29,502 nt of DNA. Source: Cognatiyoonia sp965661665 (lineage in GTDB: Bacteria; Pseudomonadota; Alphaproteobacteria; Rhodobacterales; Rhodobacteraceae). Of this stretch, positions 1 through 7,663 are shown piece by piece; positions within the stretch are counted from its first letter, which is position 1; each line of letters opens with the position of its first letter. The position numbers were made by a program, and so were the translations under genes. Location of the stretch: positions 1 to 29,502 of the forward strand of contig NZ_CBFIEO010000023.1 in the NCBI RefSeq assembly GCF_965661665.1. Reading direction: 5' to 3'. The notes under the pieces were generated by a model, which was not told the DNA's origin, searched no databases, and saw nothing but the letters and a program-made list of their open reading frames with translations.

Positions 1-1286
1 AAATTGTCGTTACGGCAGCCGAGCTTGACAGCAAAGTCACCGAGAAGCTGACCGAAGCACAGCCGGAAGTCGAAATGAAAGGTTTCCGTAAAGGCAAAGT
101 GCCCATGGCGCTTTTGCGGAAGCAATTTGGCCAGCGTTTGATGGGCGAAGCGATGCAAGAAAGCATTGATGGCGCGCTGAACTCTCACTTGGAAGAGTCC
201 GGCGACCGTCCGGCGCAGCAGCCTGAAATGAAAATGACCAACGAAGACTGGAAAGAGGGCGACGACATTAATGTTGAAGTGTCCTACGAACGTCTTCCTG
301 ATGTGCCAGAGTCTGATTTTTCCAAGATCAAGCTGGAGCGTATGGTTGTAAAGGCAGATGACGCCTCTGTGGAAGAAGCGCTGGGCAAGCTGGGTGAGAC
401 CGCGCAGAGCTTTGAGGACCGCAAGAAGGGCTCAAAGGCGAAAGAGGGCGATCAGGTTGTGATCGATTTCCTTGGTAAGGTTGATGGTGAGCCGTTCGAA
501 GGCGGTCAGGCTGATGACTATCCGCTGGTTCTCGGGTCCAACTCTTTCATCCCAGGCTTTGAAGATCAGTTAGTTGGTGTGAAAGATGGTGATGAAAAAA
601 ACGTCGAAGTAACATTCCCTGAAGAGTATCAGGCTGAACATCTAGCCGGCAAAGCCGCTGTTTTTGAATGCACGGTGAAAGCTGTGAAAGAGCCAAAAGC
701 CGCTGTCATCGATGATGAGATGGCCAAGCAGTTTGGTGCGGAAGATCTTGCCGCTTTGAAAGCGCAGATCACTGAGCGGCTGGAAGAAGAGTACAAAGGC
801 GCCGCACGCGCGGTCACAAAGCGCGCTTTGCTCGACGTTTTAGACAAAAAAGTGAAGTTTGAGCTTCCTGAAAGCCTTGTGTCTGCTGAAGCAGGTCAGA
901 TTGCGCACCAGTTGTGGCATGAAGAAAACCCAGAGGTTCAGGGCCACGATCATCCAGAGATTGAGCCAACGAAAGAGCACACCAAGCTGGCCGAGCGCCG
1001 CGTGAAATTGGGGCTGCTGTTGGCGGATATTGGTCAGAAAGCAGAGGTTCAAGTCACAGACGCGGAAATGACGCAAGCGATCATGAACCAAGCGCGCCAG
1101 TACCCAGGTCAGGAGCGCCAGTTCTTTGAATTCGTGCAACAGAACACCGAGTTCCGCCAGCAGCTTCAAGCGCCGATGTTTGAGGATAAGGTCGTCGATC
1201 ACATCTTCGAACAGGCCGCCGTTAAGGACAAAGAGGTGTCCAAGGACGAGCTGACAAAAGCTGTGGAATCGCTTGAAAACGAATAA
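1..1286 (+). CDS. tig: Trigger factor (5'-truncated by window edge)
   Basis: Ribosome-associated chaperone and peptidyl-prolyl isomerase that meets nascent chains at the exit tunnel. The reading frame is open from base 3 to a TAA at 1284-1286 (427 visible codons), so the true start lies upstream of the window. The ribosome-docking signature GFRKGKVP is encoded near base 80. An FKBP-like PPIase domain follows (about bases 440-700, around 'GDQVVIDFLGKVDGEPFEGG' and 'FIPGFEDQLVG'). The rest is the helical C-terminal chaperone domain rich in Glu, Gln and Lys. The start at 75 is internal and is not the gene start. An intrinsic terminator follows directly, so this gene ends its transcript. The visible part shows no lesions. 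Confidence 0.97.
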   Translation, partial: IVVTAAELDSKVTEKLTEAQPEVEMKGFRKGKVPMALLRKQFGQRLMGEAMQESIDGALNSHLEESGDRPAQQPEMKMTNEDWKEGDDINVEVSYERLPDVPESDFSKIKLERMVVKADDASVEEALGKLGETAQSFEDRKKGSKAKEGDQVVIDFLGKVDGEPFEGGQADDYPLVLGSNSFIPGFEDQLVGVKDGDEKNVEVTFPEEYQAEHLAGKAAVFECTVKAVKEPKAAVIDDEMAKQFGAEDLAALKAQITERLEEEYKGAARAVTKRALLDVLDKKVKFELPESLVSAEAGQIAHQLWHEENPEVQGHDHPEIEPTKEHTKLAERRVKLGLLLADIGQKAEVQVTDAEMTQAIMNQARQYPGQERQFFEFVQQNTEFRQQLQAPMFEDKVVDHIFEQAAVKDKEVSKDELTKAVESLENE

Positions 1287-1306
1287 AGCTGTTTAAATTC
1301 ATTCGG

Positions 1307-1338
1307 TTAGGGCGTCTTTCGGGGCGCCCTAATTTTTT
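1307..1338 (+). terminator. Rho-independent terminator of tig
   Basis: Arms TTAGGGCG (1307-1314) and CGCCCTAA (1325-1332) can pair perfectly, and the stem can extend inward by a wobble and a C-G pair. A run of six T follows at 1333-1338. It lies 21 bases after the tig stop codon. Confidence 0.9.
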
Positions 1339-1409
1339 GCGCCGCTGAGAGCCTTGTTTCGAAGGCATCACACAGATAAGTTTACCTCAGAGCTACCTTG
1401 GAGATAACG

Positions 1410-1886
1410 ATGAGACTTTTCTTGGCCGCCGCCGTTGCGTTTTTTGGAAGCTATGGTGCGGCACAAGCGTGTCCAGATTATAATATTCAAGCGGTTGAGG
1501 CTTATCAGGCCCGCGGCGCACAGCTTCGACAGCCGCGGTTTTTTGGTGTGGTCGCAGGGGGCGATAATTACATTTGGGACTGCCCAAATGTCCGCCCCGG
1601 CACAGATCAGGGGGCAGGGTATTTTACCTCCCGGCCTGACTTTTCGTTTGATTTGAGCGGCATGGGCGGTCTGAAGCTGGAAATCAGTGCGGTCAGTAAT
1701 TGTGACAGTGCTCTGCTCATCAATACTGCCTCCGCTGGTTGGTATTATGACGATGACGACAATGGGAATTACGACCCCAAGATCGTACTGACACGTCCAG
1801 TCAATGGCCGGATTGATATCTGGGTGGGCACGTATGACGGGCAGTTTTGTGATGCGCAATTGCGGATGGAAACGTTCCGGCGCTAG
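1410..1886 (+). CDS. Small secreted protein, PPC-like beta-sandwich (hypothetical)
   Basis: A 158-residue exported protein of unknown function. The ATG at 1410 is chosen because GGAG at 1400-1403 sits six bases upstream; the longer reading would need a TTG at 1398. Residues 1-20 form a signal peptide (MRLFLAAAVAFFGSYGAAQA) with cleavage probable before CPDY. The -3 to -1 residues do not make a lipobox, so it is probably soluble in the periplasm or secreted. Four cysteines in the mature part suggest two disulfides. An acidic loop (WYYDDDDNGNYDP, near residue 120) followed by 'DIWVGTY' resembles bacterial pre-peptidase C-terminal (PPC) domains, but this is resemblance by eye only. It appears to be a single-gene unit between two terminators. 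Confidence 0.75.
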   Translation: MRLFLAAAVAFFGSYGAAQACPDYNIQAVEAYQARGAQLRQPRFFGVVAGGDNYIWDCPNVRPGTDQGAGYFTSRPDFSFDLSGMGGLKLEISAVSNCDSALLINTASAGWYYDDDDNGNYDPKIVLTRPVNGRIDIWVGTYDGQFCDAQLRMETFRR

Positions 1887-1902
1887 TCATGTGATCCAAC
1901 GA

Positions 1903-1931
1903 AAAAGGCCGCGTAATTTACGCGGCCTTTT
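1903..1931. terminator. Bidirectional terminator between the secreted protein gene and rplI
   Basis: AAAAGGCCGCG (1903-1913) pairs with CGCGGCCTTTT (1921-1931) around a 7-base loop. Runs of A on the left and T on the right give a U-tract on either strand. It sits between two convergent genes (stops at 1886 and 1952). Confidence 0.9.
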
Positions 1932-1951
1932 CAATGCGAGTGAGCGAGTGA

Positions 1952-2590
1952 TTACTCGTCTTCTGAGGCGTTCTCAGCTGCGTTCTCTGCAGACTCTTCG
2001 TCCTGAGACGGCAAAAGCTCATTGTCTTCTGCCTGCGCTGCGCCAATATCGTCGAACAGCTGTTCGATCTCAAATTCAGCAGCAGCTTCTTCTTCAGCGG
2101 CCAGTTCCTGAATGGACTTGCCTGATGCCTGAAGCTCAGCTTCTTCTTCGGAGCGTGCGACGTTCAGCTGAATAGTCGCGTCAACCTCTGGGTGGAGCTG
2201 CACGTTTACATTGTGCAGACCCAGTTCCTTGATCGGACCGGTCAGAACAACCTGACGCTTCTCGATAGAGAACCCACCTTCGGTTGCGACCTCTGCGGCG
2301 TCACGTGTTGTGACAGAGCCGTAGAGCGCACCCGCGTCAGAAGCGGAGCGAATCACGATAAACTGCTGTCCGTCGAGCTTCTCAGCAAGGCTTTCTGCTT
2401 CTTTCTTGGTCTCAAGGTTGCGTGCTTCCATTTGAGTTTTCTCAGCTTCAAACTTGGCAAGGTTCGCGGAGTTTGCGCGCAGTGCTTTGCCCTGAGGCAA
2501 AAGGAAGTTGCGGGCATAACCCTGTTTGACGTTCACGACTTCGCCCATCTGGCCAAGCTTTGCGACGCGTTCGAGTAGAATGACTTCCAT
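1952..2590 (-). CDS. rplI: 50S ribosomal protein bL9
   Basis: Large-subunit protein that binds 23S rRNA through its N-terminal domain. The 212-residue product begins MEVILLERVAKLGQMGEVV, the canonical L9 N-terminus, followed by the Lys/Arg-rich rRNA-binding part ('VKQGYARNFLLPQGKA') and a long connecting helix. E. coli L9 has 149 residues. The extra length here is an acidic tail from about residue 165 that is rich in Glu, Asp and Ala; extended L9 tails are common in Alphaproteobacteria. It is the last gene of the rpsF-rpsR-rplI operon, 12 bases after rpsR, and is followed by a bidirectional terminator. Confidence 0.97.
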   Translation of the reverse strand: MEVILLERVAKLGQMGEVVNVKQGYARNFLLPQGKALRANSANLAKFEAEKTQMEARNLETKKEAESLAEKLDGQQFIVIRSASDAGALYGSVTTRDAAEVATEGGFSIEKRQVVLTGPIKELGLHNVNVQLHPEVDATIQLNVARSEEEAELQASGKSIQELAAEEEAAAEFEIEQLFDDIGAAQAEDNELLPSQDEESAENAAENASEDE

Positions 2591-2602
2591 CTGATCGGCT
2601 CC

Positions 2603-2830
2603 TTACTTTACAGCATAAGGCAGCAGGGCAAGGAAGCGTGCGCGTTTGATTGCCTGAGCAAGCTTACGCTGGTTCTTTGCGCCAACAGCCGTGATACGAG
2701 CTGGAACGATTTTGCCGCGCTCAGAGATGTAGCGCTGAAGCAAACGTGTGTCTTTGTAGTCGATCTTTGGAGCGTTATCGCCCTCAAACGGATCGGACTT
2801 ACGACGGCGGAAAAATGGTTTAGATGCCAT
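2603..2830 (-). CDS. rpsR: 30S ribosomal protein bS18
   Basis: A 75-residue basic protein of the small-subunit platform that partners with bS6. It starts MASKPFFRRRKSDPF and contains the conserved core 'IDYKDTRLLQRYISERGKI' with 'ARITAVGAKNQRKLAQAIKRARFLALLPY'. Length and C-terminus are normal for the family. It lies between rpsF (26 bases upstream) and rplI (12 bases downstream) in the standard operon order. No lesions or unusual features are seen. Confidence 0.98.
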   Translation of the reverse strand: MASKPFFRRRKSDPFEGDNAPKIDYKDTRLLQRYISERGKIVPARITAVGAKNQRKLAQAIKRARFLALLPYAVK

Positions 2831-2856
2831 AGGTGAGGTTCCTTTCCTGATCTGAA

Positions 2857-3210
2857 TTAGCGGCGCTCGCGACGGCTGTCGCGTTCGTCACGTTTCTGCA
2901 TCTGGATGGATGGGCCGTCTTCGTGCGCATCAACCTTGATTGTTAGAACCCGCATAACGTCTTCATGCAGACGCATCAGGCGCTCCATTTCCTGAACAGC
3001 AGGTGCAGGTGCATCTGTGCGTAGCAGGGCGTAGTGGCCCTTGCGGTTCTTGTTGATTTTGTAGGCCATCGTTTTGACGCCCCAGTACTCGCTTTCCAGC
3101 AGTTTGCCTTCATTGTCAGCAAGAACAGTACCGAAGTGTTCAATGAGGCTTTCAGCTTGCGAGTTGGACAGGTCCTGACGCGCAATCATAACATGCTCAT
3201 ACAGTGGCAT
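2857..3210 (-). CDS. rpsF: 30S ribosomal protein bS6
   Basis: Small-subunit protein that forms a heterodimer with bS18. The start is placed at the ATG giving MPLYEHVMIARQDLS, because a GGAG lies about eight bases upstream and the family begins at this point. A start five codons further upstream is possible but would put the ribosome site inside the gene. The 117-residue product has the S6 fold ('GKLLESEYWGVKTMAYKINK', 'GHYALLRTDAP', 'LRLHEDVMRVLTIK') and a charged Arg/Glu/Asp C-terminal tail. It is the first gene of the operon, with a promoter candidate about 110 bases upstream. Confidence 0.97.
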   Translation of the reverse strand: MPLYEHVMIARQDLSNSQAESLIEHFGTVLADNEGKLLESEYWGVKTMAYKINKNRKGHYALLRTDAPAPAVQEMERLMRLHEDVMRVLTIKVDAHEDGPSIQMQKRDERDSRRERR

Positions 3211-3317
3211 GTGATCTCCATTCATGTTCGACGCACTTCAAAGAACCGGGCCTTTAATCTGGCCACGCCCAATTCACGAGAGGATGCGCAGTTCAAACTC
3301 TTGCGGCCAGATGCAGC

Positions 3318-3345
3318 CTTTTACACCAATGCCCTTATGACGCAA
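3318..3345 (-). promoter_or_regulatory. Candidate promoter of the rpsF operon
   Basis: On the minus strand TTGCGT (-35) and TAAAAG (-10) are separated by 16 bases. The implied transcript has a leader of about 100 bases before rpsF. The 3226-3476 interval holds no gene that I can support; the open frames there have no family features. Confidence 0.4.
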
Positions 3346-3476
3346 GCCTTTTGCACGGTTTTTCAAGTGGTCGGAGGGTATGAGCAGTTTATGTTCAGAT
3401 TTGCCGAATTGAGTACGTATGGGCGTTTAACCCAAGTTGGCGGCCAACGCAGAATTCAACCCGAAAGCATATCCCC

Positions 3477-4053
3477 TTGAAATCAACCTTCTTGTTGCAG
3501 TTCGTCGCCGCAAGCCTCGCCGTATCTGTCGCCTTGGCAGAGCCTGAGGCCTATACGCACGACGCCTTCCACAGCGAGATTGTGTTCAGCTACAACCACC
3601 TTGGGTTTTCAACGACCGACTGCATTTCTCAGGCTTTAAGGCGACATTTCTTTCGACCAAGATGATTCCGCGGCGTCTACTGTGTCCGTCTCCATGACAG
3701 TGATGAGCATGTTTACCGTCTGGGAACAGCGGTATGGCCATTTCATGTCCGATAATTTCTTTGGTGCGACCGAGGATAAGTTGGTGTCCTTTGACTCTAC
3801 CAGCATAGAAGTGACGGGCGAAAACACAGCGATGATCACTGGTGATCTGACGCTCATCGGTGTGACAAAGTCTATCGTTTTGGATGCCAAGTTGAACCAA
3901 GTGGGTGAGCACCCGATGGCGAACAAACCGTGGGCAGGGTTTGACGCGACAACGCAAATTCTGCGGTCAGATTTCAACCTTGGTCAGTTCGCACCGTTCA
4001 TTAGTGATGAGGTCGATGTGATGATCTCAATCGAGACCGAGAGCGCAAGCTAA
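3477..4053 (+). pseudogene. YceI family periplasmic protein, frameshifted
   Basis: YceI proteins are periplasmic lipocalin-like barrels that bind isoprenoid-type lipids. Frame 1 gives a signal peptide and the first strands (MKSTFLLQFVAASLAVSVALA, then EPEAY and 'FHSEIVFSYNHLGFSTT') and ends early. From about 3643 a second frame carries the remaining barrel ('DISFDQDDSAAS', 'FFGATEDKLVSFDSTSIEV', 'GDLTLIGVTKSIVLDAKLNQ', 'KPWAGFDATTQILRSDFNLG'). Two single-base losses explain this: one near 3619-3627 and one near 3640-3642, with the short piece between them (FSGFK) in the third frame. The apparent start is TTG with no good ribosome site, so the start may be damaged too. It converges on a second broken YceI gene. 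Confidence 0.85.
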
Positions 4054-4080
4054 GGTCATTGAATACATTTTCTAGCCCCC

Positions 4081-4102
4081 CCCCCTCACGGGGGACTTTT
4101 TT
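4081..4102 (+). terminator. Terminator after the yceI pseudogene
   Basis: CCCCC (4081-4085) and GGGGG (4090-4094) form a short hairpin followed by T6 at 4097-4102. The C-run is ten bases long (4076-4085), longer than the G arm can use. Confidence 0.75.
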
Positions 4103-5280
4103 ATGGGTTGAAGGTGGCGATCAGGTCGGTGTTGATGCGGATCTCAAACGCGAGGTTTGTTTCATCTGGCATGTTCGTTCCGACACCGAAGTCGAGCCTG
4201 TTGACGGATAAAGATCCCGCCATTGCCGCCCTTGGGCCGTCGAAGTCAAGGCCGAAGGGCAGATCTATAAGAACGCTTTGATCTTTAACTGACAGCGTTC
4301 CACTGGCCACATATCCGCCAGCGTCAAAGGGCGTGATGTCGGCAACAAAGGTTGCGGTCGGGAAAGTTTCAGCGTCGAAGAAATCCGCGCCCATCGCTTG
4401 GCTGGTGACAGAACCAAGCGTCAGGGAATTGATAGCGATGGTGGTTTCAACTGATCCAGTTCCAGTCTCTGGATCAAATTCAATAACCGAGGTCCAGTCT
4501 TCAAAACTGCCTGAGACCTCGCTGCCAAACTGTTTGATTGTGATACCAATCGTGCCAGGCTCGACCGTCCAGTCCGACGAAAGCGCCTCAAGCGTTTATT
4601 CTGGAGCTTCGTCCAGAGCCTCCTCCGGCTGGATGGCAACGGCGCCAAAGCCAGTGGCTGCGAAGATAGCAATGGCAGTCACAGGTGCTGTGATAGACTT
4701 TGCGGCTTGGGGAAGGCTGAGAGCGCCGATTGAGCCGAAACACCTGCGTCTGAGCTTGGCGTCTTTGTCGATGAATTGATGCTTTAACGCCTCGGCGATG
4801 TGGTGCACGACGGATGCCATCATCACTTTTGTCCAAAACAAATGCAAGCTGCCGAAAAGGTGTGCCACTCTTTCAGATTTGGGAACGAACGGCAGGCTTT
4901 GACCAAACGGCCGCCAGATAGGCGCAAATCCGGTCGTCGCAGCATTGTGGATCTAGCCGCTGAGAGGCGCCAAGACGAGCGAGCCGTAGAGCAGCCAATG
5001 AACGACTTCGGCCAGGAAGGTCTCTAGCTTTGCATCGGCGCTGGTTTCGGCTGTGAGATAGCCCATAGAATTCGCAGTGAGGCGATGAAAAAGACCAAAA
5101 CGCCAAGCGTTTTGTGGATCGAGAACAGCATCGCTTCGGTGGCGGGCTGATTAGATGTTTCAAAAGGTGCATTGGTTGCTGCGACACCCAATGGTGCAAT
5201 CTCAATAATCAAAGGGGCGTTGTCCAGTGAAAGAGCTTACTGACGCTTCCATAATGTGTTGCCATGTTTTGAAGTGCCAT
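4101..5280 (-). pseudogene. Cytochrome b561-YceI fusion protein, multiply disrupted
   Basis: The minus strand encodes, in pieces, a four-helix cytochrome b561 domain followed by a YceI domain. The b561 part starts MALQNMATHYGSVSKLFHW at 5280 and includes 'LFSIHKTLGVLVFF', 'EVVHWLLYGSLVLAPLSG' and 'HLFGSLHLFW', so the haem-ligand-type histidines are visible. The YceI part has 'SSDWTVEPGTIGITIKQFGS', 'SLTLGSVTSQAMGADFFDA' and 'FVADITPFDAGGYVASGTL'. Four lesions are visible: a frameshift near 5210-5218, a frameshift near 5031-5038, a TAG at 4953-4955 where the family has Trp, and a TAA at 4596-4598 in the linker. The intact protein would be an inner-membrane cytochrome with a periplasmic lipid-binding domain. 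Confidence 0.85.
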
Positions 5281-5298
5281 GTTTTGCCTCTTGATCTG

Positions 5299-5342
5299 TT
5301 GGCGAGAGGTTAGAGTGAACGGGCTTGTAAACCAATCGCCAA
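5299..5342. repeat. Imperfect inverted repeat upstream of fabD
   Basis: TTGGCGAGAGGTT (5299-5311) and AACCAATCGCCAA (5330-5342) match as inverted arms at 11 of 13 positions around an 18-base spacer. A further TTGGCGA lies at 5400-5406, directly against the candidate -10 of fabD. It could be an operator cluster or simply a hairpin. Confidence 0.45.
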
Positions 5343-5385
5343 CTGCGCAACGGACATGTGCGTTTTTGTGTCTGCCGCAATACGC

Positions 5386-5412
5386 TTGTGCGACTGGGGT
5401 TGGCGATATACT
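5386..5412 (+). promoter_or_regulatory. Candidate fabD promoter
   Basis: TTGTGC and TATACT are separated by 15 bases, slightly short. The -10 is good and the start codon lies 32 bases downstream with GGGGAG as ribosome site. A TTGGCGA element abuts the -10. Confidence 0.4.
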
Positions 5413-5444
5413 GCTCAATAAAGACATAAAGTGGGGAGCAAACC

Positions 5445-6383
5445 ATGCGGGCATTTGTGTTTCCAGGCCAAGGCGCTCAGGCCATTAGGATGGGAAAGGC
5501 GTTGGCTGACGCTTATCCGAGCGCGAAAGCGGTTTTTGATGAGGTTGATGAGGCGTTGGGCGAAAAGCTGTCTGATCTCATTTGGGACGGCGATATCGCT
5601 GATCTGACACTGACGCAGAACGCGCAACCGGCTTTGATGGCGACGTCGCTTGCGGCGATGCGCGCGTTGGAGGCCGAAGGGGTCACGATTTCAGATGCCA
5701 GTTATGTTGCAGGGCATTCCCTTGGCGAGTACAGCGCCTTGGCCGCGGCAGGGGCGTTGACCATTTCAGACACAGCCAAATTGCTACGTACGCGGGGCGA
5801 GGCGATGCAAGCCGCCGTGCCTGTTGGTGTGGGTGCGATGGCGGCGCTGTTGGGGTTAGACTTTGAGACAACGCAAGATGTAGCAGAGGCCGCAGCGCAA
5901 GGAGAGGTTTGTCAAGCGGCCAACGATAACGACCCCGCGCAAGTCGTTGTTTCTGGTCATAAAGCTGCTATCGAACGAGCGGTGGAAATCGCAAAGGAAA
6001 AGGGGGCACGCCGCGCGATGCTGCTGCCGGTAAGCGCACCATTCCATTGCTCGCTGATGGCGCCAGCCGCGGAAGCGATGGCGCGTGCTTTGGCTGAGGT
6101 CGATATCAATGATCCGGCCATTCCAGTTGTGGCGAATGTGGTTGCAGAGCCGATCAGCGACGCCACAACCATCCGGTCGCTCTTGGTAGATCAGGTCACG
6201 AGCTCCGTGCGGTGGCGTGAGAGCGTTCTTTGGATGGCGGGTGCGGGCGTGATTGACACGGTTGAGATTGGTCCAGGCAAGGCGCTGACCGGCATGATCC
6301 GACGCATTCACAAAGACATGGCGACCGCGACGGTCGGAGCGCCAGACGATGTAAAAGCGGTCGCAGCCGCAATAAAAGCATAA
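5445..6383 (+). CDS. fabD: Malonyl-CoA:ACP transacylase
   Basis: Transfers the malonyl group from CoA to acyl carrier protein, supplying the extender unit for type II fatty acid synthesis in the cytoplasm. The 312-residue product has the N-terminal FPGQGAQ oxyanion loop, the nucleophile elbow GHSLGEYSA with catalytic Ser92, the conserved Arg117 (LRTRGEAM) that binds the malonyl carboxylate, and catalytic His201 in SAPFHCSLM. Length is normal for FabD. The ATG at 5445 has a GGGGAG ribosome site. It is first in a rightward fab cluster, 14 bases before fabG, and is probably cotranscribed with it. Confidence 0.97.
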   Translation: MRAFVFPGQGAQAIRMGKALADAYPSAKAVFDEVDEALGEKLSDLIWDGDIADLTLTQNAQPALMATSLAAMRALEAEGVTISDASYVAGHSLGEYSALAAAGALTISDTAKLLRTRGEAMQAAVPVGVGAMAALLGLDFETTQDVAEAAAQGEVCQAANDNDPAQVVVSGHKAAIERAVEIAKEKGARRAMLLPVSAPFHCSLMAPAAEAMARALAEVDINDPAIPVVANVVAEPISDATTIRSLLVDQVTSSVRWRESVLWMAGAGVIDTVEIGPGKALTGMIRRIHKDMATATVGAPDDVKAVAAAIKA

Positions 6384-6397
6384 AGGGCAGATGGCAG

Positions 6398-7135
6398 ATG
6401 TTTGATTTAACAGGGAAAAACGCTTTGGTAACCGGTGCCTCTGGCGGTATCGGTGGCGCGATTGCTAAGGGTCTGCACAGTGCGGGCGCAACGGTCGGAT
6501 TGTCTGGCACACGGGTGGAGCCATTGGAAGCTTTGGCGGCTGAATTGGGCGATCGGGTGCATGTCCTGCCGTGCAATCTGAGCGATGCGGAGGCGGTTAC
6601 AGCGCTTCCCAAGTCGGCGGCTGACGCGATGGGATCGGTGGATATACTCGTCAACAACGCTGGCATCACCCGCGACAATATTTTCATGCGGATGTCGGAT
6701 GAAGAATGGGCCAGCGTGTTGGAGGTCAATCTGACCTCAACCATGTACCTGTCTAAGGGCGTTATCCGCGGGATGATGAAGGCGCGCTGGGGTAGAATTG
6801 TTAATATTACCAGTGTGGTAGGGGCCACAGGTAATCCAGGTCAGGCCAATTATGCTGCGTCAAAGGCGGGCGTTGTCGGCATGTCAAAATCCATTGCCTA
6901 TGAGGTGGCTAGCCGAGGCATTACGGTCAACTGCATCGCACCAGGGTTCATCAACACGGCAATGACCGACAAACTGAATGGAGAGCAACGCGCTCAAATC
7001 CTGGGGCAGGTGCCAGCGGGCCGCATTGGTGACGCTGATGAGGTTGCCGCCGCGGTGAACTATCTTGCAAGCGCTGAAGCCGGCTACGTCACAGGCACGA
7101 CCTTGCATGTGAATGGCGGGATGGCCATGTTGTAA
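6398..7135 (+). CDS. fabG: 3-oxoacyl-ACP reductase
   Basis: NADPH-dependent reduction of 3-oxoacyl-ACP to 3-hydroxyacyl-ACP, the first reductive step of each elongation cycle. This is a classical short-chain dehydrogenase of 245 residues. It has the cofactor motif TGASGGIG (residues 12-19), NNAG (86-89), and the catalytic Ser139, Tyr152 and Lys156 in 'NITSVVG' and 'NYAASKAG'. The C-terminal 'PGFINTAMTDKL' loop and 'GTTLHVNGGMAML' end are typical of FabG. It follows fabD by 14 bases. A separate promoter candidate lies in the 135-base gap before acpP, so acpP can be expressed at a higher level. Confidence 0.96.
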   Translation: MFDLTGKNALVTGASGGIGGAIAKGLHSAGATVGLSGTRVEPLEALAAELGDRVHVLPCNLSDAEAVTALPKSAADAMGSVDILVNNAGITRDNIFMRMSDEEWASVLEVNLTSTMYLSKGVIRGMMKARWGRIVNITSVVGATGNPGQANYAASKAGVVGMSKSIAYEVASRGITVNCIAPGFINTAMTDKLNGEQRAQILGQVPAGRIGDADEVAAAVNYLASAEAGYVTGTTLHVNGGMAML

Positions 7136-7162
7136 GAGCGTGTGAAACTGTCGCGATTTCGT

Positions 7163-7190
7163 TTGCGCGGGGGCAATTCTCTGTTATAGG
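7163..7190 (+). promoter_or_regulatory. Candidate acpP promoter
   Basis: TTGCGC (7163-7168) and TATAGG (7185-7190) are separated by 16 bases in the gap between fabG and acpP. A separate promoter fits the high demand for acyl carrier protein. Confidence 0.55.
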
Positions 7191-7270
7191 CCCCTCACCA
7201 TTGAATACGGTCGTGTGCGGCACGCGGCCAAAATCCGGGCAAACGCCCAAAAAACATGTGAGGACTTAAT

Positions 7271-7504
7271 ATGAGCGACGTCGCAGACCGCGTTAAGAAA
7301 ATTGTAGTCGAGCACCTCGGTGTCGAAGAAGACAAAGTTGTCGAAGGTGCATCCTTCATCGACGATCTTGGCGCTGACAGCTTGGACACTGTCGAACTGG
7401 TTATGGCATTCGAAGAAGAGTTTGGGATCGAAATTCCTGACGATGCTGCCGAAACAATCCAGTCTTTCGGCGACGCAGTTAAGTTTATCTCTGACGCGGC
7501 CTAA
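7271..7504 (+). CDS. acpP: Acyl carrier protein
   Basis: Small acidic carrier that holds growing acyl chains on a 4'-phosphopantetheine arm. The 77-residue product contains GADSLDTVEL with the modified Ser37, and the helices 'SDVADRVKKIVVEHLGV', 'ELVMAFEEEFGIEIPD' and 'SFGDAVKFI'. The ATG at 7271 has GAGG eight bases upstream. A strong intrinsic terminator follows 22 bases after the stop, so acpP can be a monocistronic message as well as the end of fabD-fabG readthrough. Confidence 0.99.
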   Translation: MSDVADRVKKIVVEHLGVEEDKVVEGASFIDDLGADSLDTVELVMAFEEEFGIEIPDDAAETIQSFGDAVKFISDAA

Positions 7505-7525
7505 TCGCTGCCAGACGAATTAAAG

Positions 7526-7555
7526 ACAGCGCTCCTTTGAGCGCTGTTTTTCTTT
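7526..7555 (+). terminator. Rho-independent terminator of acpP
   Basis: ACAGCGCTC (7526-7534) pairs perfectly with GAGCGCTGT (7539-7547) around a CTTT loop and is followed by a T-rich tract. Confidence 0.93.
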
Positions 7556-7600
7556 TGAGGACTGGTATTCGCGCTGCGTGTGGCATCCATACTCTTGCTC

Positions 7601-7630
7601 TTGCCCCTGCTTGTCCGCGTGGGGTATCAA
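7601..7630 (+). promoter_or_regulatory. Candidate fabF promoter
   Basis: TTGCCC (7601-7606) and TATCAA (7625-7630) are separated by 18 bases, just upstream of fabF and downstream of the acpP terminator. The match is weak, but fabF needs its own promoter if the terminator works. Confidence 0.35.
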
Positions 7631-7663
7631 ACCATCAAGAAAAGAAGACATTGGGGGACGCAA

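Noticed and set aside
3034..3480. Rightward open frame opposite rpsF
   Set aside because: It is mostly antisense to rpsF and has no recognisable motif or ribosome site.
7580..7663. Hydrophobic N-terminal extension of fabF
   Set aside because: FabF begins at MRRVVVTGLG; the upstream codons overlap the promoter region and a ribosome site lies before 7664.
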